NCBI RefSeq assembly: GCF_026239675.1
Contig: NZ_JAPIVQ010000002.1
Location: 682,001-746,000 of the forward strand
Direction of reading: 5' to 3'
Source of the DNA: Pedobacter sp. PLR
GTDB lineage: Bacteria > Bacteroidota > Bacteroidia > Sphingobacteriales > Sphingobacteriaceae
DNA: 64,000 nucleotides
The position numbers and the translations under genes were made by a program. The notes beneath the pieces were generated by a model. That model was not told the DNA's origin. It ran no database searches and saw only the letters and a list, made by a program, of their open reading frames with translations. This document shows, in pieces, positions 53,401-63,500 of this stretch (the stretch's first letter is position 1; each line of letters opens with the position of its first letter).

Positions 53401-55785
53401 ATGCAAACCAAATGTACAGGTATGATTTTCGGAAACAAACGAAATAACAAGGGTCGATATTTAAAGTTATGCTTTAAGCTGAGCCTGATGTTGGTGTTAC
53501 TTTTTTCAGGTACGGCTATATATGCCCAGGATTCCCTTTTTCAGGTGATTCCGGAGCCGGTTTATGCCAAAAGTACCGGACTGAAAATGGTTATCCATCC
53601 GGAAACCACTATTTACTACCCCGAATCTTTGGCTGCCAATGCAGCCTTGCTCAATGAGGCAATCCGCTCTTATACCGGTTACCTGCTCCCCTTAAGTCCC
53701 TTGCCTGAAAAGACTTTGGCAATCAGTCCGGGGAAAGGGCGGACTACCGGTCAGCAGTTGATGTTGGCGGTGGATTCGGTAAAAGTAAAAATGAAAAGCG
53801 GCTACGAGCTTTCTATTCAGAAAGATAAGATTTCCATTACAGGTCATGATCCTGCCGGTGTGTTTTATGGAATACAATCGCTGATCCAGTTATTATCCCG
53901 CTCCGAAAGCAATGTTTTGTCCCTGCCTCAGGGAATAATCAGGGATTATCCACGTTTTAACTATAGAGGTATGCACCTCGATGTGGGCAGACATCTATAT
54001 TCAATTGATTTCCTGAAAAAATTTATCGACCTCCTCTCTCTTTATAAATTCAATGTTTTTCACTGGCACCTCACGGAAGACCAGGGATGGCGGATAGAAA
54101 TAAAGAAATATCCTAAGTTACAATCTGTGGCAGCCTGGCGGTCAGGAACAATTATCGGCCATAAAAAAGAAACGCCACATACTTTTGATGGCAAGAAATA
54201 TGGCGGATATTATACACAGGAGCAGATTAAAGAAGTGGTCGCCTATGCGACTTCCAGATATGTAAACGTATTGCCGGAGATCGAAATGCCGGGGCATGCA
54301 CTTGCCGCCCTGACTGCTTATCCGGAGCTGGGATGTACTGGCGGACCTTACCAGACGGCGCAGTTTTGGGGGGTATTTGATGATGTTTTTTGTGCCGGTA
54401 ATGAGCAGGTTTACCAGTTTATGGAAGATGTGCTGGATGAAGTGATCAGCCTGTTTCCTTATGCTTATATCCACATTGGTGGCGATGAATGCCCTAAATT
54501 GAAATGGGAACATTGTCCGAAATGCCAGCAGCGCATTAAAACCGAAGGCCTTAAAGATGAGCATGAGCTCCAGGGGTATTTTATGAAACGCATAGAACGC
54601 TACCTGGCCGGTAAACATAAAAAAACCATTGGCTGGGATGAAGTATTGGAAGGTGGGGTTTCTAAAAACACCACCATTATGAACTGGAGAGGAGAACAAA
54701 ATGGTATCGCTGCGGCAAAAGCCGGTTACGAGGTAATCATGACTCCGGAAAATCTGCTTTACCTGGACTACTACCAGAGTTTAAATAAAAACGAGCCTGT
54801 AGCAGCAGGTAATTATACCCCTTTATCAAAGGTGTATGGGTATGAGCCCGTTCCTGATGGGCTGACTGTGGAGGAAGCTGGATATATTAAAGGGATTCAG
54901 GCAGGGGTCTGGACAGAATACATGAGTGATGAAAAGCACCTGGAATACATGGTTTTTCCGCGTGCATTGGCGGTGTCGGAAATCGCATGGTCGGAAAGAG
55001 GTAGAAAAAATTACCCCTGGTTTCTAGAGAAATTACGTCATCAGGAAGCCCTGCTCAAAAAGAAAAGCGTTAATTACTATCCTTATTTTGATGAGCTGAC
55101 CGCAGATTGGAAAAATGAAAATGGAAAGCCTGTATCACTGTCTCTAAAAAGCACTTTGCCAAATGCAGTGATCAGGTACACCACTGATGGTAGTCTACCG
55201 GAAGCCGGGAGTAAACTTTACCAGCAACCGATCTCCTCAGAATTGGACCGGTCCATGGAATTAAATGCACAGCTATTTGTTGGAAACCAGCCTACAGGCA
55301 GGGTGTTTAATCAGAAATTCCAACATCACCAAGGGCTGCAAAAAGAAATAAAACTCGCGAATTCCGCCAGCGGGAAATACAATTTTCCGGCAAGCCTGCT
55401 CTTGAATGGGCTGGAAGGACATCACCGGTTCAATGACAGTCAATGGCTGGGCTTTAGTGCGAAGGATCTGGATGCAGTAGTGGATTTGGGAAAAACAACA
55501 GCGGTATCTGCCATTGGTATCAATATTCTCAATTACCATTGGCAGCGGATGTGGGCGCCAAAACGAATACGCTTCATGGTATCAACGGATGGTCTGACTT
55601 TTAAAGAAATTTATAGTCAGGAAAAATTCGATATTAATGGGGTCAATAAAGTAAGGGCCAGATTTCCAATGCAACAGGTTCGGTATGTGAAGGTAGTAGG
55701 AGAGCATGTAGAAATAATTCCGAAAGGAGAATATGGAGAAGGAGAGAAGGCCTGGCTGATGGCAGATGAAATTATAATCAATTAA
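53401..55785 (+). CDS. GH20 beta-N-acetylhexosaminidase with C-terminal discoidin-like domain
   Basis: A 794-residue exported glycosidase, divergent from the first GH20. Signal peptide (about residues 20-42, ending AIYAQ), GH20b at about 45-175, catalytic barrel at about 180-560 with Asp362-Glu363 in HIGGDECPKL. The C-terminal part contains a chitobiase-like C-terminal Ig-type segment (about 580-640) and an F5/8 type C (discoidin/CBM32-like) domain at about 650-794. An alternative in-frame ATG is at 53422. It is followed 13 bp later by the GntP permease gene, so cleavage and uptake are linked. Confidence 0.92.
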   Translation: MQTKCTGMIFGNKRNNKGRYLKLCFKLSLMLVLLFSGTAIYAQDSLFQVIPEPVYAKSTGLKMVIHPETTIYYPESLAANAALLNEAIRSYTGYLLPLSPLPEKTLAISPGKGRTTGQQLMLAVDSVKVKMKSGYELSIQKDKISITGHDPAGVFYGIQSLIQLLSRSESNVLSLPQGIIRDYPRFNYRGMHLDVGRHLYSIDFLKKFIDLLSLYKFNVFHWHLTEDQGWRIEIKKYPKLQSVAAWRSGTIIGHKKETPHTFDGKKYGGYYTQEQIKEVVAYATSRYVNVLPEIEMPGHALAALTAYPELGCTGGPYQTAQFWGVFDDVFCAGNEQVYQFMEDVLDEVISLFPYAYIHIGGDECPKLKWEHCPKCQQRIKTEGLKDEHELQGYFMKRIERYLAGKHKKTIGWDEVLEGGVSKNTTIMNWRGEQNGIAAAKAGYEVIMTPENLLYLDYYQSLNKNEPVAAGNYTPLSKVYGYEPVPDGLTVEEAGYIKGIQAGVWTEYMSDEKHLEYMVFPRALAVSEIAWSERGRKNYPWFLEKLRHQEALLKKKSVNYYPYFDELTADWKNENGKPVSLSLKSTLPNAVIRYTTDGSLPEAGSKLYQQPISSELDRSMELNAQLFVGNQPTGRVFNQKFQHHQGLQKEIKLANSASGKYNFPASLLLNGLEGHHRFNDSQWLGFSAKDLDAVVDLGKTTAVSAIGINILNYHWQRMWAPKRIRFMVSTDGLTFKEIYSQEKFDINGVNKVRARFPMQQVRYVKVVGEHVEIIPKGEYGEGEKAWLMADEIIIN

Positions 55786-55798
55786 AATCCGTTTATTC

Positions 55799-57112
55799 AT
55801 GACCATATTTATCGTTATAGGCTGTATTTTGTTACTTGTTTTGCTAACTACCTGGGGCAAAGTGAACGCTTTCATTGCTTTTCTATTAGTGTCAATTCTG
55901 GCAGGATTATTATTGGGGATACCCCTGTCAGGGATTACTAAATCTTTGCAAAAAGGGGTCGGAGACATTCTGGGTTCACTGGTGATGGTGATCGTATTTG
56001 GCGCAATGTTGGGTAAGTTGGTTGCCGCAAGTGGGGCAGCACAAAAAATAGCCTCGGTTATGATGAAGGTTTTTGGGCCTAAATACATCCAGTGGGGACT
56101 GATGACCACTGGTTTTATCATCGGAATTCCCTTGTTCTATAATGTAGGTTTTGTGCTGATGGTACCCCTGATCTTTTCGGTGGTGTACAAGTATAAACTG
56201 CCTGCGGTTTACCTGGGATTACCGATGCTGGCCGCTTTGTCGGTAACACATGGTTTTTTACCACCGCATCCATCTCCGGCAGCATTGGTGTTGCAGTTTC
56301 ATGCCAATATGGGCATGACGATGCTTTACGGAATTGTACTGGCTATCCCTGCAATAGTAATTGCGGGACCATTATACGCCAGGACCTTAAAAGATATCGT
56401 AGCCATCCCTTTAAAAACTTTTCAATCTGAAGACTTGCCGGAAGATCAGCTTCCCGGGGCCTGGAACAGTTTCATTTCAGCGTTATTACCTGTCATTGTA
56501 ATGGCCGTAACTACGGTATGTGTCTTGCTGTTTAAAGATTCGCCCGGCCTGACGAGCTTTGCCGGATTTTTAGCAGAACCTTCGATCGTGATGTTGCTTA
56601 CCCTTTGTGTAACCACTTTTACTTTGGGAATTAATATGGGTAAAAGGATGAAACAGGTGATGGCGATTTACGGTGATGCGGTTAAAGATATTGCCATGAT
56701 TCTGCTGATTATAGCGGGTTCAGGGGCCTTAAAACAAATTCTGTCGGATAGTGGAATGAGTGAGGAAATTGGAAACGTATTGGCTGGCTTGTCTATAGAA
56801 CCCTTGTTTTTGGGCTGGTTGATTGCTGCGGTGATCCGCGTTTGTCTGGGCTCAGCTACTGTAGCAGGCTTAACGGCAGCAGGGATTATTGCCCCGCTGA
56901 TGATCAATTCTAATGTAAATCCTGAATTAATGGTGCTTTCCATTGGCGCAGGTAGCCTCATGTTTTCTCATGTGAATGACCCGGGATTCTGGATGTTTAA
57001 GGAATATTTTAACCTGAGCATTAAAGATACGATCCGCTCATGGTCGGTCATGGAAACATTGGTCGCTGTGATTGGTTTATTCGGGGTATTGATTTTGAAC
57101 CAGTTCACTTAA
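55799..57112 (+). CDS. GntP family sugar-acid permease
   Basis: A 437-residue inner-membrane H+ symporter of the gluconate permease family, with about twelve or more membrane segments. The motif THGFLPPHPSPAAL is the family hallmark and lies near residue 155, with SATVAGLTAAGIIAPL in the second half. Relatives carry gluconate, D-serine or other sugar acids. Being in the same operon as a GH20 enzyme, and beside a KDG-type kinase and a PLP dehydratase, it may import an amino sugar acid such as D-glucosaminate. Its 3' end overlaps the convergent membrane protein gene by 36 bp. Confidence 0.9.
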   Translation: MTIFIVIGCILLLVLLTTWGKVNAFIAFLLVSILAGLLLGIPLSGITKSLQKGVGDILGSLVMVIVFGAMLGKLVAASGAAQKIASVMMKVFGPKYIQWGLMTTGFIIGIPLFYNVGFVLMVPLIFSVVYKYKLPAVYLGLPMLAALSVTHGFLPPHPSPAALVLQFHANMGMTMLYGIVLAIPAIVIAGPLYARTLKDIVAIPLKTFQSEDLPEDQLPGAWNSFISALLPVIVMAVTTVCVLLFKDSPGLTSFAGFLAEPSIVMLLTLCVTTFTLGINMGKRMKQVMAIYGDAVKDIAMILLIIAGSGALKQILSDSGMSEEIGNVLAGLSIEPLFLGWLIAAVIRVCLGSATVAGLTAAGIIAPLMINSNVNPELMVLSIGAGSLMFSHVNDPGFWMFKEYFNLSIKDTIRSWSVMETLVAVIGLFGVLILNQFT

Positions 57113-57733
57113 TGCTGCTGTCTCCTGTCTTGCCGGATTTTCCTGCAATTGGAAGTACAAAATAAGAACCTTACTCAGCCAGGAGAAGAATATTAGCAGA
57201 TAAGCACTGAGCAATAAAGCAATGAGGTAAAATGTCCAGATGAAATCATTTGGAATGATAAAGAAGAATATTTCCAGCAGGAAAATTTGTAGCAGATACC
57301 TGACATAGTGAACCGCATTGATGGCGCGGTTTTTCTCCCGGTTAGTCAGGTAAAAGTAAAGGACATTGAAGAGGGTATAACCAAGTGCAGCAGCGTACCA
57401 GTACTTTAGATTTAGTGTTTCTAAAGCGACAAATAACTGTGAAACACAAAATAAAGCCAGAAGTTGAGGGAAATACTGCCATGGGTTTGGTGATTTCGAC
57501 TGCTTTAACTGTTCTTGCATGACCCATTCCTGTAAGATCAGCAACAAGGTCAGGAGTAGGAAGAGCAATCTGAAAAAAGATGGATTTGTGAAAAAATGGA
57601 CTAATTCAGGATAGGAATTGACCAGTCTCAGGTCGACGGGGATCCCTAGTGCCAGCCGGAAAAAGCTCAGGGCGATTACAGTGCCATACATCACCTGTAT
57701 TAATACAGGTATTTTCTCTTTCCTCGTCCTCAT
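57077..57733 (-). CDS. Membrane protein of unknown function
   Basis: A 218-residue protein with about six membrane segments and short loops, a charged RTRKEK N-terminus and a hydrophilic C-terminal tail rich in Glu/Gln. I do not recognise a family. It overlaps the gntP 3' end by 36 bp on the opposite strand and is transcribed in the same direction as the next unknown membrane protein gene. Confidence 0.6.
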   Translation of the reverse strand: MRTRKEKIPVLIQVMYGTVIALSFFRLALGIPVDLRLVNSYPELVHFFTNPSFFRLLFLLLTLLLILQEWVMQEQLKQSKSPNPWQYFPQLLALFCVSQLFVALETLNLKYWYAAALGYTLFNVLYFYLTNREKNRAINAVHYVRYLLQIFLLEIFFFIIPNDFIWTFYLIALLLSAYLLIFFSWLSKVLILYFQLQENPARQETAALSELVQNQYPE

Positions 57734-57898
57734 GTAAGTATTGCTGGTTTTGATTATCCCCTAGCAGGATACAAAATTACATTAATTGCAAAATACTTCC
57801 AAATCAATTACTTGTCTTGCTTTTCTTGTTCGTTATCGCGTAATTTTTTGCTGGATATTGCGTAGTTTTTTTACCAGGTGGCCTGGAGTTTTTTTACC

Positions 57899-58555
57899 CT
57901 AACCAGGTTCTGCTGAACTATTGTCTATAGCAGGAGGACTGCTGATCATGCTGTCTTTTCTTTTTTTCAGAATATATTTTAAAACGATGGCAGCTACAAT
58001 CAGGAAGATGATTGCATTCAGATAACCCCAGAAAGTCAGGAGTACCAAAATTCCGGTCGCATAAGGAAACCATAAATAGGTGTTTTTAATCAGTTCCCGG
58101 TAATGGTATACCGCGATCAGAATCAGACTACTGATCATGAAGAATAAAGTAAGACGGGTACTGAAATAGCGTGTTAAAATATCAAACCAGGCAGGCTGAA
58201 TCGTCTTTTCCGGAGTACTGATTCCATAAAAACGATCTGATCCTTTTTTCTTGTAAACAGTGATTAATGTTCCTGATTTCAAGTCATTTGCGGTTGGGTG
58301 TGGCGCATACCACCACATCGGGTAATCTTGTTCCAGCAGGGTCTCTTTTTCGCGCAACCTTAATGAAACCGTATGGTTGTTTTGATAATAACCCATACCA
58401 ATTTTTGCGGTATCAATTACTCCGGTTTCTTTTTCATAAAAGAGACCGGGGACGGCGGCTTTGAAGAAGCCAAAAAATAAGCAAAAGCAGAAAAGGAGCA
58501 TTAATATTAATCCCGGCCAGCTGGTTTTATAGAATAAAATGGCTTGTTTATACAT
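57899..58555 (-). CDS. Membrane protein of unknown function, DUF3592-like topology
   Basis: A 218-residue protein: one N-terminal membrane segment (about residues 15-35), a ~90-residue soluble beta-rich region (GYYQNNHTVSLRLRE, GTLITVYKKKG), then about two or three C-terminal membrane segments and a polar tail. The plan resembles DUF3592-type envelope proteins, but I am not sure of the family. No partner gene is apparent. Confidence 0.6.
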   Translation of the reverse strand: MYKQAILFYKTSWPGLILMLLFCFCLFFGFFKAAVPGLFYEKETGVIDTAKIGMGYYQNNHTVSLRLREKETLLEQDYPMWWYAPHPTANDLKSGTLITVYKKKGSDRFYGISTPEKTIQPAWFDILTRYFSTRLTLFFMISSLILIAVYHYRELIKNTYLWFPYATGILVLLTFWGYLNAIIFLIVAAIVLKYILKKRKDSMISSPPAIDNSSAEPG

Positions 58556-58652
58556 TTAATAATTTTCTTGTTAATGTACAAATAACACTATAGATTAGGA
58601 CTAGTAACAGTTTTAAACTCAGAAAGTTCTATTTTATGTAAAGATAGAAAGA

Positions 58653-58683
58653 TTTGGATGGTATCGTAAAAATGTTACATTTG
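58653..58683 (+). promoter_or_regulatory. Promoter of the ECF sigma factor gene
   Basis: TTTG at 58653-58656 and TACATTTG at 58676-58683 are separated by 19 bp, an excellent match to the Bacteroidota vegetative promoter. The ATG lies 21 bp past the -7 box. Confidence 0.7.
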
Positions 58684-58704
58684 AATTAATCAAACCAAAC
58701 CACA

Positions 58705-59271
58705 ATGTCTAAACATTCATCCGACTTAAATAACCTGATTAGTCACATTGCGCTGTATGATAGTGAAAACGCTTATAAACAGTTTTTCAAGTACTTATTT
58801 CCTGTGTTGTACCGTTTCAGTTATTGTTTGTTGAAATCTAAGGAATTGTCGGAAGAGGTGGCTAGTGATGTCATGATTACCCTTTGGAAAAACAGGAAGA
58901 ACTTATTGGAAGTCGAGAATGTGAAGGTTTATGCACTGGTGATTGCACGCAACCTCTCATTGAACGTATTGAACAAGCATTCCAGACATGAAGTGGTTTC
59001 TATTGATGATATTGATATTGAAGTGGCACTGGATTCTTTAAATCCGGAACAGTTGCTGATCAACGGAGAGCTAAAGAAAAGATTGGAACAGGCCACCCAA
59101 TCCCTGCCTGATAAATGTAAAATGGTGTTTAAGCTGATCAAAGAAGATGGCCTCAGCTATAAAGAAACAGCCACACTTTTAAATATTTCCGTGAAAACTG
59201 TCGACGCCCATTTGGTGACCGCCCTAAAAAAGCTGGCCGTAGTTTTACAGATGGAAACCTACCTCCTTTAA
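58705..59271 (+). CDS. ECF-type RNA polymerase sigma factor (Bacteroidota family)
   Basis: A 188-residue sigma-70 family protein. Region 2 is LYRFSYCLLKSKELSEEVASDV (core run YRFSYCLLKSKELSEEV) and region 4 is LSYKETATLLNISVKTVDAHL, the DNA-binding helix-turn-helix. There is no C-terminal extension. With the FecR and SusC genes downstream it forms the usual trans-envelope signalling module of polysaccharide-utilisation loci, in which outer-membrane ligand binding frees the sigma factor. Confidence 0.93.
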   Translation: MSKHSSDLNNLISHIALYDSENAYKQFFKYLFPVLYRFSYCLLKSKELSEEVASDVMITLWKNRKNLLEVENVKVYALVIARNLSLNVLNKHSRHEVVSIDDIDIEVALDSLNPEQLLINGELKKRLEQATQSLPDKCKMVFKLIKEDGLSYKETATLLNISVKTVDAHLVTALKKLAVVLQMETYLL

Positions 59272-59366
59272 TTTATTTTATTTTTTTTGCAAATCGACTA
59301 GGGAGTTTTCTGAAAAATATTGTCCTATACCTACAACCAATATAAACTTCAGAACGAACCATCCTT

Positions 59367-60488
59367 ATGGATAATAACAGAATCATAGAACTGTTGGCCC
59401 GGAAACAGGCCAATGAGGCTACGCCGCGTGAATTGGAAGAGTTAAAAGAACTCATGACTTCCTTTCCCGATGCGCAGTATTTTGACGAAGTTGTCTCCGA
59501 AATCTGGGCTCAACGCGAGGATATGCCGGGTATGAACGAGGAAGAGCTCGATGCTTTTTATCAGTCACATGAGCTGAAATTCAGGAAAGAACTTGGATTT
59601 AAAACCCCGGAAGCCGGATTTGATGTTACACAAAGCCCGATAGATCAACATATCCCAATACAAAAAAAGCTCAACTCCTGGTTTAAAACCAATTATAACC
59701 TTCTTGGTGTTGCCTGTGGAATTTTTATCATCGCCATGGCTTCCTTCTTTTTCCTGAAAAATAATGCAAAGGAATTTGATACCCAGGTATTCAGTGGTAA
59801 AGGGACACGTAAAAAGATTTTACTTCCTGATGGTACACTGGTATGGCTCAATGCAGAAAGCAGCCTTTCTTATGATAGCCACCTTGATGAAGAAAAACAA
59901 AGACTGGTTTATCTGGTTGGGGAAGCGTTTTTCGATGTATCACACCGCCGTAACAGACCATTTGTTGTGCGCACGAAGGAGCTGTCGGTAAAAGTATTGG
60001 GGACGGCATTCAATGTAAAAGCCTACGCTAAAGAAAAAGGAACGGAAGCGACGCTGTTGAGAGGCTCTATAGAATTGTCTATGAACAACCAGCCTGCGCA
60101 AAAGATTGTCCTGAAACCTTCAGAAAAATTTGCAACGGCCACTCAGCAGAAAAATAACCTCAACAAAAAAGTAAATCAGCAGAAAAACATTCTACCTGAC
60201 CTTATCATTGAGCACATCGTACCTGTTCGCATTGCCGGATCAGAATATATAGAAGAAACTTCCTGGAAAGACAATATGCTGGTGTTTCAGAATGAATCAC
60301 TGGAAGACTTAAAACCAAGGTTAGAACGCTGGTTTAATATACATATTGAACTCGGAGCAACCATTCCTAAAGGTTACCGCTTTACCGGAGTACTGAAAAA
60401 TGAAAATATTAAAGAGGCTTTAACCGCCATGCAATTAATCAAACCATTTCACTTTAAACTAAAAGCAGATGACGTAATTATTTACTAA
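59367..60488 (+). CDS. FecR family anti-sigma factor
   Basis: A 373-residue inner-membrane anti-sigma factor. The cytoplasmic N-terminal ~100 residues bind the sigma factor, one membrane segment lies at about residues 108-128 (LLGVACGIFIIAMASFFFL), the periplasmic FecR domain is at about 150-260 (RKKILLPDGTLVWLNAES, GEAFFDVSH) and a DUF4974 domain occupies about 295-373 (LEDLKPRLERWFNI). It receives the signal from the STN domain of the downstream SusC protein. It starts 95 bp after the sigma gene. Confidence 0.93.
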   Translation: MDNNRIIELLARKQANEATPRELEELKELMTSFPDAQYFDEVVSEIWAQREDMPGMNEEELDAFYQSHELKFRKELGFKTPEAGFDVTQSPIDQHIPIQKKLNSWFKTNYNLLGVACGIFIIAMASFFFLKNNAKEFDTQVFSGKGTRKKILLPDGTLVWLNAESSLSYDSHLDEEKQRLVYLVGEAFFDVSHRRNRPFVVRTKELSVKVLGTAFNVKAYAKEKGTEATLLRGSIELSMNNQPAQKIVLKPSEKFATATQQKNNLNKKVNQQKNILPDLIIEHIVPVRIAGSEYIEETSWKDNMLVFQNESLEDLKPRLERWFNIHIELGATIPKGYRFTGVLKNENIKEALTAMQLIKPFHFKLKADDVIIY

Positions 60489-60542
60489 CAAAAAAAAGGG
60501 AGTAAATGCGCCAACATTTTCCCCCTTTCCCAACCTTCAAGC

Positions 60543-60558
60543 GGTAGTTAAAACTACC
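60543..60558. promoter_or_regulatory. Perfect palindrome upstream of susC
   Basis: GGTAGTT-AA-AACTACC is a 16-bp perfect palindrome 36 bp before the SusC-type start and 14 bp before a TAACTTTG box (60572-60579). It resembles a dimeric regulator site. Confidence 0.45.
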
Positions 60559-60571
60559 ATTATCAGATTTT

Positions 60572-60579
60572 TAACTTTG
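60572..60579 (+). promoter_or_regulatory. Putative -7 box of the SusC-type gene
   Basis: TAACTTTG matches the vegetative TAnnTTTG consensus 14 bp before the ATG. No TTG is properly spaced. If the gene depends on the ECF sigma factor the true promoter may differ. Confidence 0.35.
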
Positions 60580-60593
60580 AAATTGACAAATCT

Positions 60594-63500
60594 ATGAAAA
60601 AAAAAGAACTGTGCAATAAAGTTCTATGTGCCGGATTTTCCCGAAAAAAAATTCTATTGATGTTAAACTGGAGCTTTGTTTTGTCGTTCGTCTTGTGTTT
60701 GCAAGTTTCGGCGTCTACTTATTCACAATATACTAAGGTCGATCTCGACCTGAAAAAAGTGAAATTAAAGGATGCCTTGAGCATCCTCCAAAAGAAAGGG
60801 AATTTCAGACTGTTATACAGCGAAGCCGACCTGCCTTTTAATAAGAATGTTACGTTGATTCAAAGCGATATCCTCGTGATGGATGCGCTGAAAATCTTTT
60901 TAGAGGGCACTGGATTGAAATTTCAAACACTGGAAAATCAATTGGTCGTGATCCGTACACAAAATTCGGAAATGGCAGAAGTAGTCGTTAAAGGAACGGT
61001 TTCTGATGGAAAAGGTGGAGGTGTTCCGGGGGTGAGTATCAAACTCAAAGGCGGAACTATCGGTACCACTACGGATGCAAACGGAAGGTATAGCGTTAAG
61101 GTTCCGGATAACGGAACGCTTGTTTTTAGCTATATGGGTTATGTAACGCAGGAAATTCCGGTAAATAACAGGCCAGTTATCAATGTGACGATGTCTGAAA
61201 AAGCAGAAGACCTTTCTGAAATTGTGGTTGTAGGTTATGGTACGCAAAAGAAAGCAGTCGTATCTGGTGCAATTGCTTCGGTGAAAGGTTCTGAACTGGC
61301 AAAATCGCCTACAGCAAATCTTTCCAATTCCTTAGCAGGACGTATGCCGGGTGTAACAGCTACTCAATCCAGCGGTGAGCCGGGATATGATGGTTCTGCC
61401 ATCCGTATTCGTGGGATCAACTCCTTAGGAAATAATGAAGCATTGATTGTAATTGATGGGGTGCCAAACAGGGCAGGAGGATTAGAGCGTCTAAACCCTA
61501 ATGATATTGAAAGTGTTTCCGTTTTGAAAGATGCTTCTGCCGCTATTTATGGTTCCAGAGCAGCAAATGGTGTAATCCTTGTGACCACCAAACAAGGGAA
61601 AACCGGAAAACCACAGTTTTCATACGACTATTCTTATGGTTTGCAACAACCTACACGGACGCCAAAAATGGCCAATTCCGTTCAATATGCAGAAATTTTA
61701 AATGAGCTGAAGATCTTTGGTTCTGATTTACCGGTTAATCAATGGGATGCTGCATGGCAGGCCATAAAAAACACCGGAGAATACAAGAGAACAGATAACA
61801 ATAGCACCCTTACCGCGGCTTATCGCCCGGAAGAAATGCAGGCCTTTCGTGATGGATCTGATCCCTTGCGCTACCCAAATACAGATTGGTTTGGTACCAC
61901 CCTTAAAAACTGGTCGCCACAACAAAGACACAATGTGCAATTAACCGGAGGTGCTGAAAATATCAAATTCCTGGTTTCTATGGGCTACCTGGATCAGGAT
62001 GGTTACTATAAAAAATCCGCTACCGGCTACAAACAATACGACATGAGGGTGAACCTCGAAGCCAAGCTGAATAAGTATATCACCACCACATTGGGTATTA
62101 CAGCAAGGGAAGAAGTAAGAAATTTCCCTACGGTAGGTGCCGGAGATATCTTTAGAATGATCATGCGTGGAAAACCTACAGAGATGGAAGTTTGGCCAAA
62201 TGGACTACCAGGACCAGCAATTGAGTTCGGTTATAACCCTTATGTGACCACAACAGATCAAACCGGATACTTAAAAGATAAAAGGGATTATTTTCAGAGT
62301 ACCGGTAAGGTAGAGATCCGAATCCCTGGTGTAGAAGGTTTAAAATTCACAGGAATGGCATCTATTGATAAATTTGCCGGTCGCGCAAAAAGATGGCAAA
62401 CACCATGGACGCTTTATTCATGGGATAAACGTTCCTTCGAAGCAGACGGGGTAACACCTTTGTTAGTAGGTACAGTAAGTTCGGAACGTAAAGATGCAAG
62501 CTTATCCGAAACTGCCGGTGGACAACTCGCAATCAATTTAACTTCCATGTTAAATTATGACAAGAAATTCGGCGAACATACGTTGGGCTTAATGGCTGGT
62601 GTGACTAGTGAAAAGGTAGATAATGATGGTTTTAATGCTTCAAGGAGATATTTTCTTTCTACCGCATTAGAAGAACTATTGGCTGGTGGAGATCAGGAAC
62701 AGACTGTTGGTAACCCAGCTGATGCACCTAATAACCTGTTCAAAAGAGCACGTTTAAGCTATTTCGGACGTGTTGGCTATAACTATAAAGAAAAATACCT
62801 TGCAGAATTTCTTTGGAGAGTGGATGGTTCTTACATCTTCCCGCCAAACAAACGTTTTGGATTCTTTCCTGGCGTATCTGTGGGCTGGCGTATGTCTGAA
62901 GAGCCTTTCTTCAAAGATAATGTGAGTTTCGTAAACAACCTGAAATTTAGAGGTTCATGGGGACAAATGGGTGCAGAAGCCTATATCGGATCAGCATTGG
63001 CCGAGTACCAATACCTGAGCACGGTTGGTTTTTCAAATTATGTGATCAACGACAAACTGACTCCAACACTATATGAAGCAAGTGTGCCAAATCCTGACTT
63101 TACCTGGGAAGTAGCAAACAACCTGAATGTCGGTTTAGATGCTTCCTTCCTGGACAATAAACTGGCCTTTGAATTTGATTATTTCTATAATAAAAGAACC
63201 AAAATTCTGATCAACAGAAGCAACTCTGTGCCTGAAAGTTCAGGAATCTCTGAGAAATTGCCACCAGTAAACCTGGGGAAAGTAGACAACAGAGGTTTTG
63301 AGTTTAAGTTGAGCTATAATGACCAGGTCGGTGAATTTGGATATGGTGTGAGTGTAAACGGAGGATATGCGAAAAACAAAATCGTGTATTGGGATGAAAC
63401 TCCGGGTGCTCCGGAATGGCAACGTTCTACCGGACGTCCAACAGGAACACAACTGGCCTATAATTTCGCTGGTGTGTTTAGAGATCAGGCCGAAATTAAT

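Noticed and set aside
57874-57895. CCAGG-TGG-CCTGG stem followed by a T-run on the plus strand
   Set aside because: It is oriented for rightward transcription, but both flanking genes run leftward and gntP ends over 700 bp earlier. The loop is only three bases and the same T7 word is simply repeated nearby, so I did not call it a terminator.
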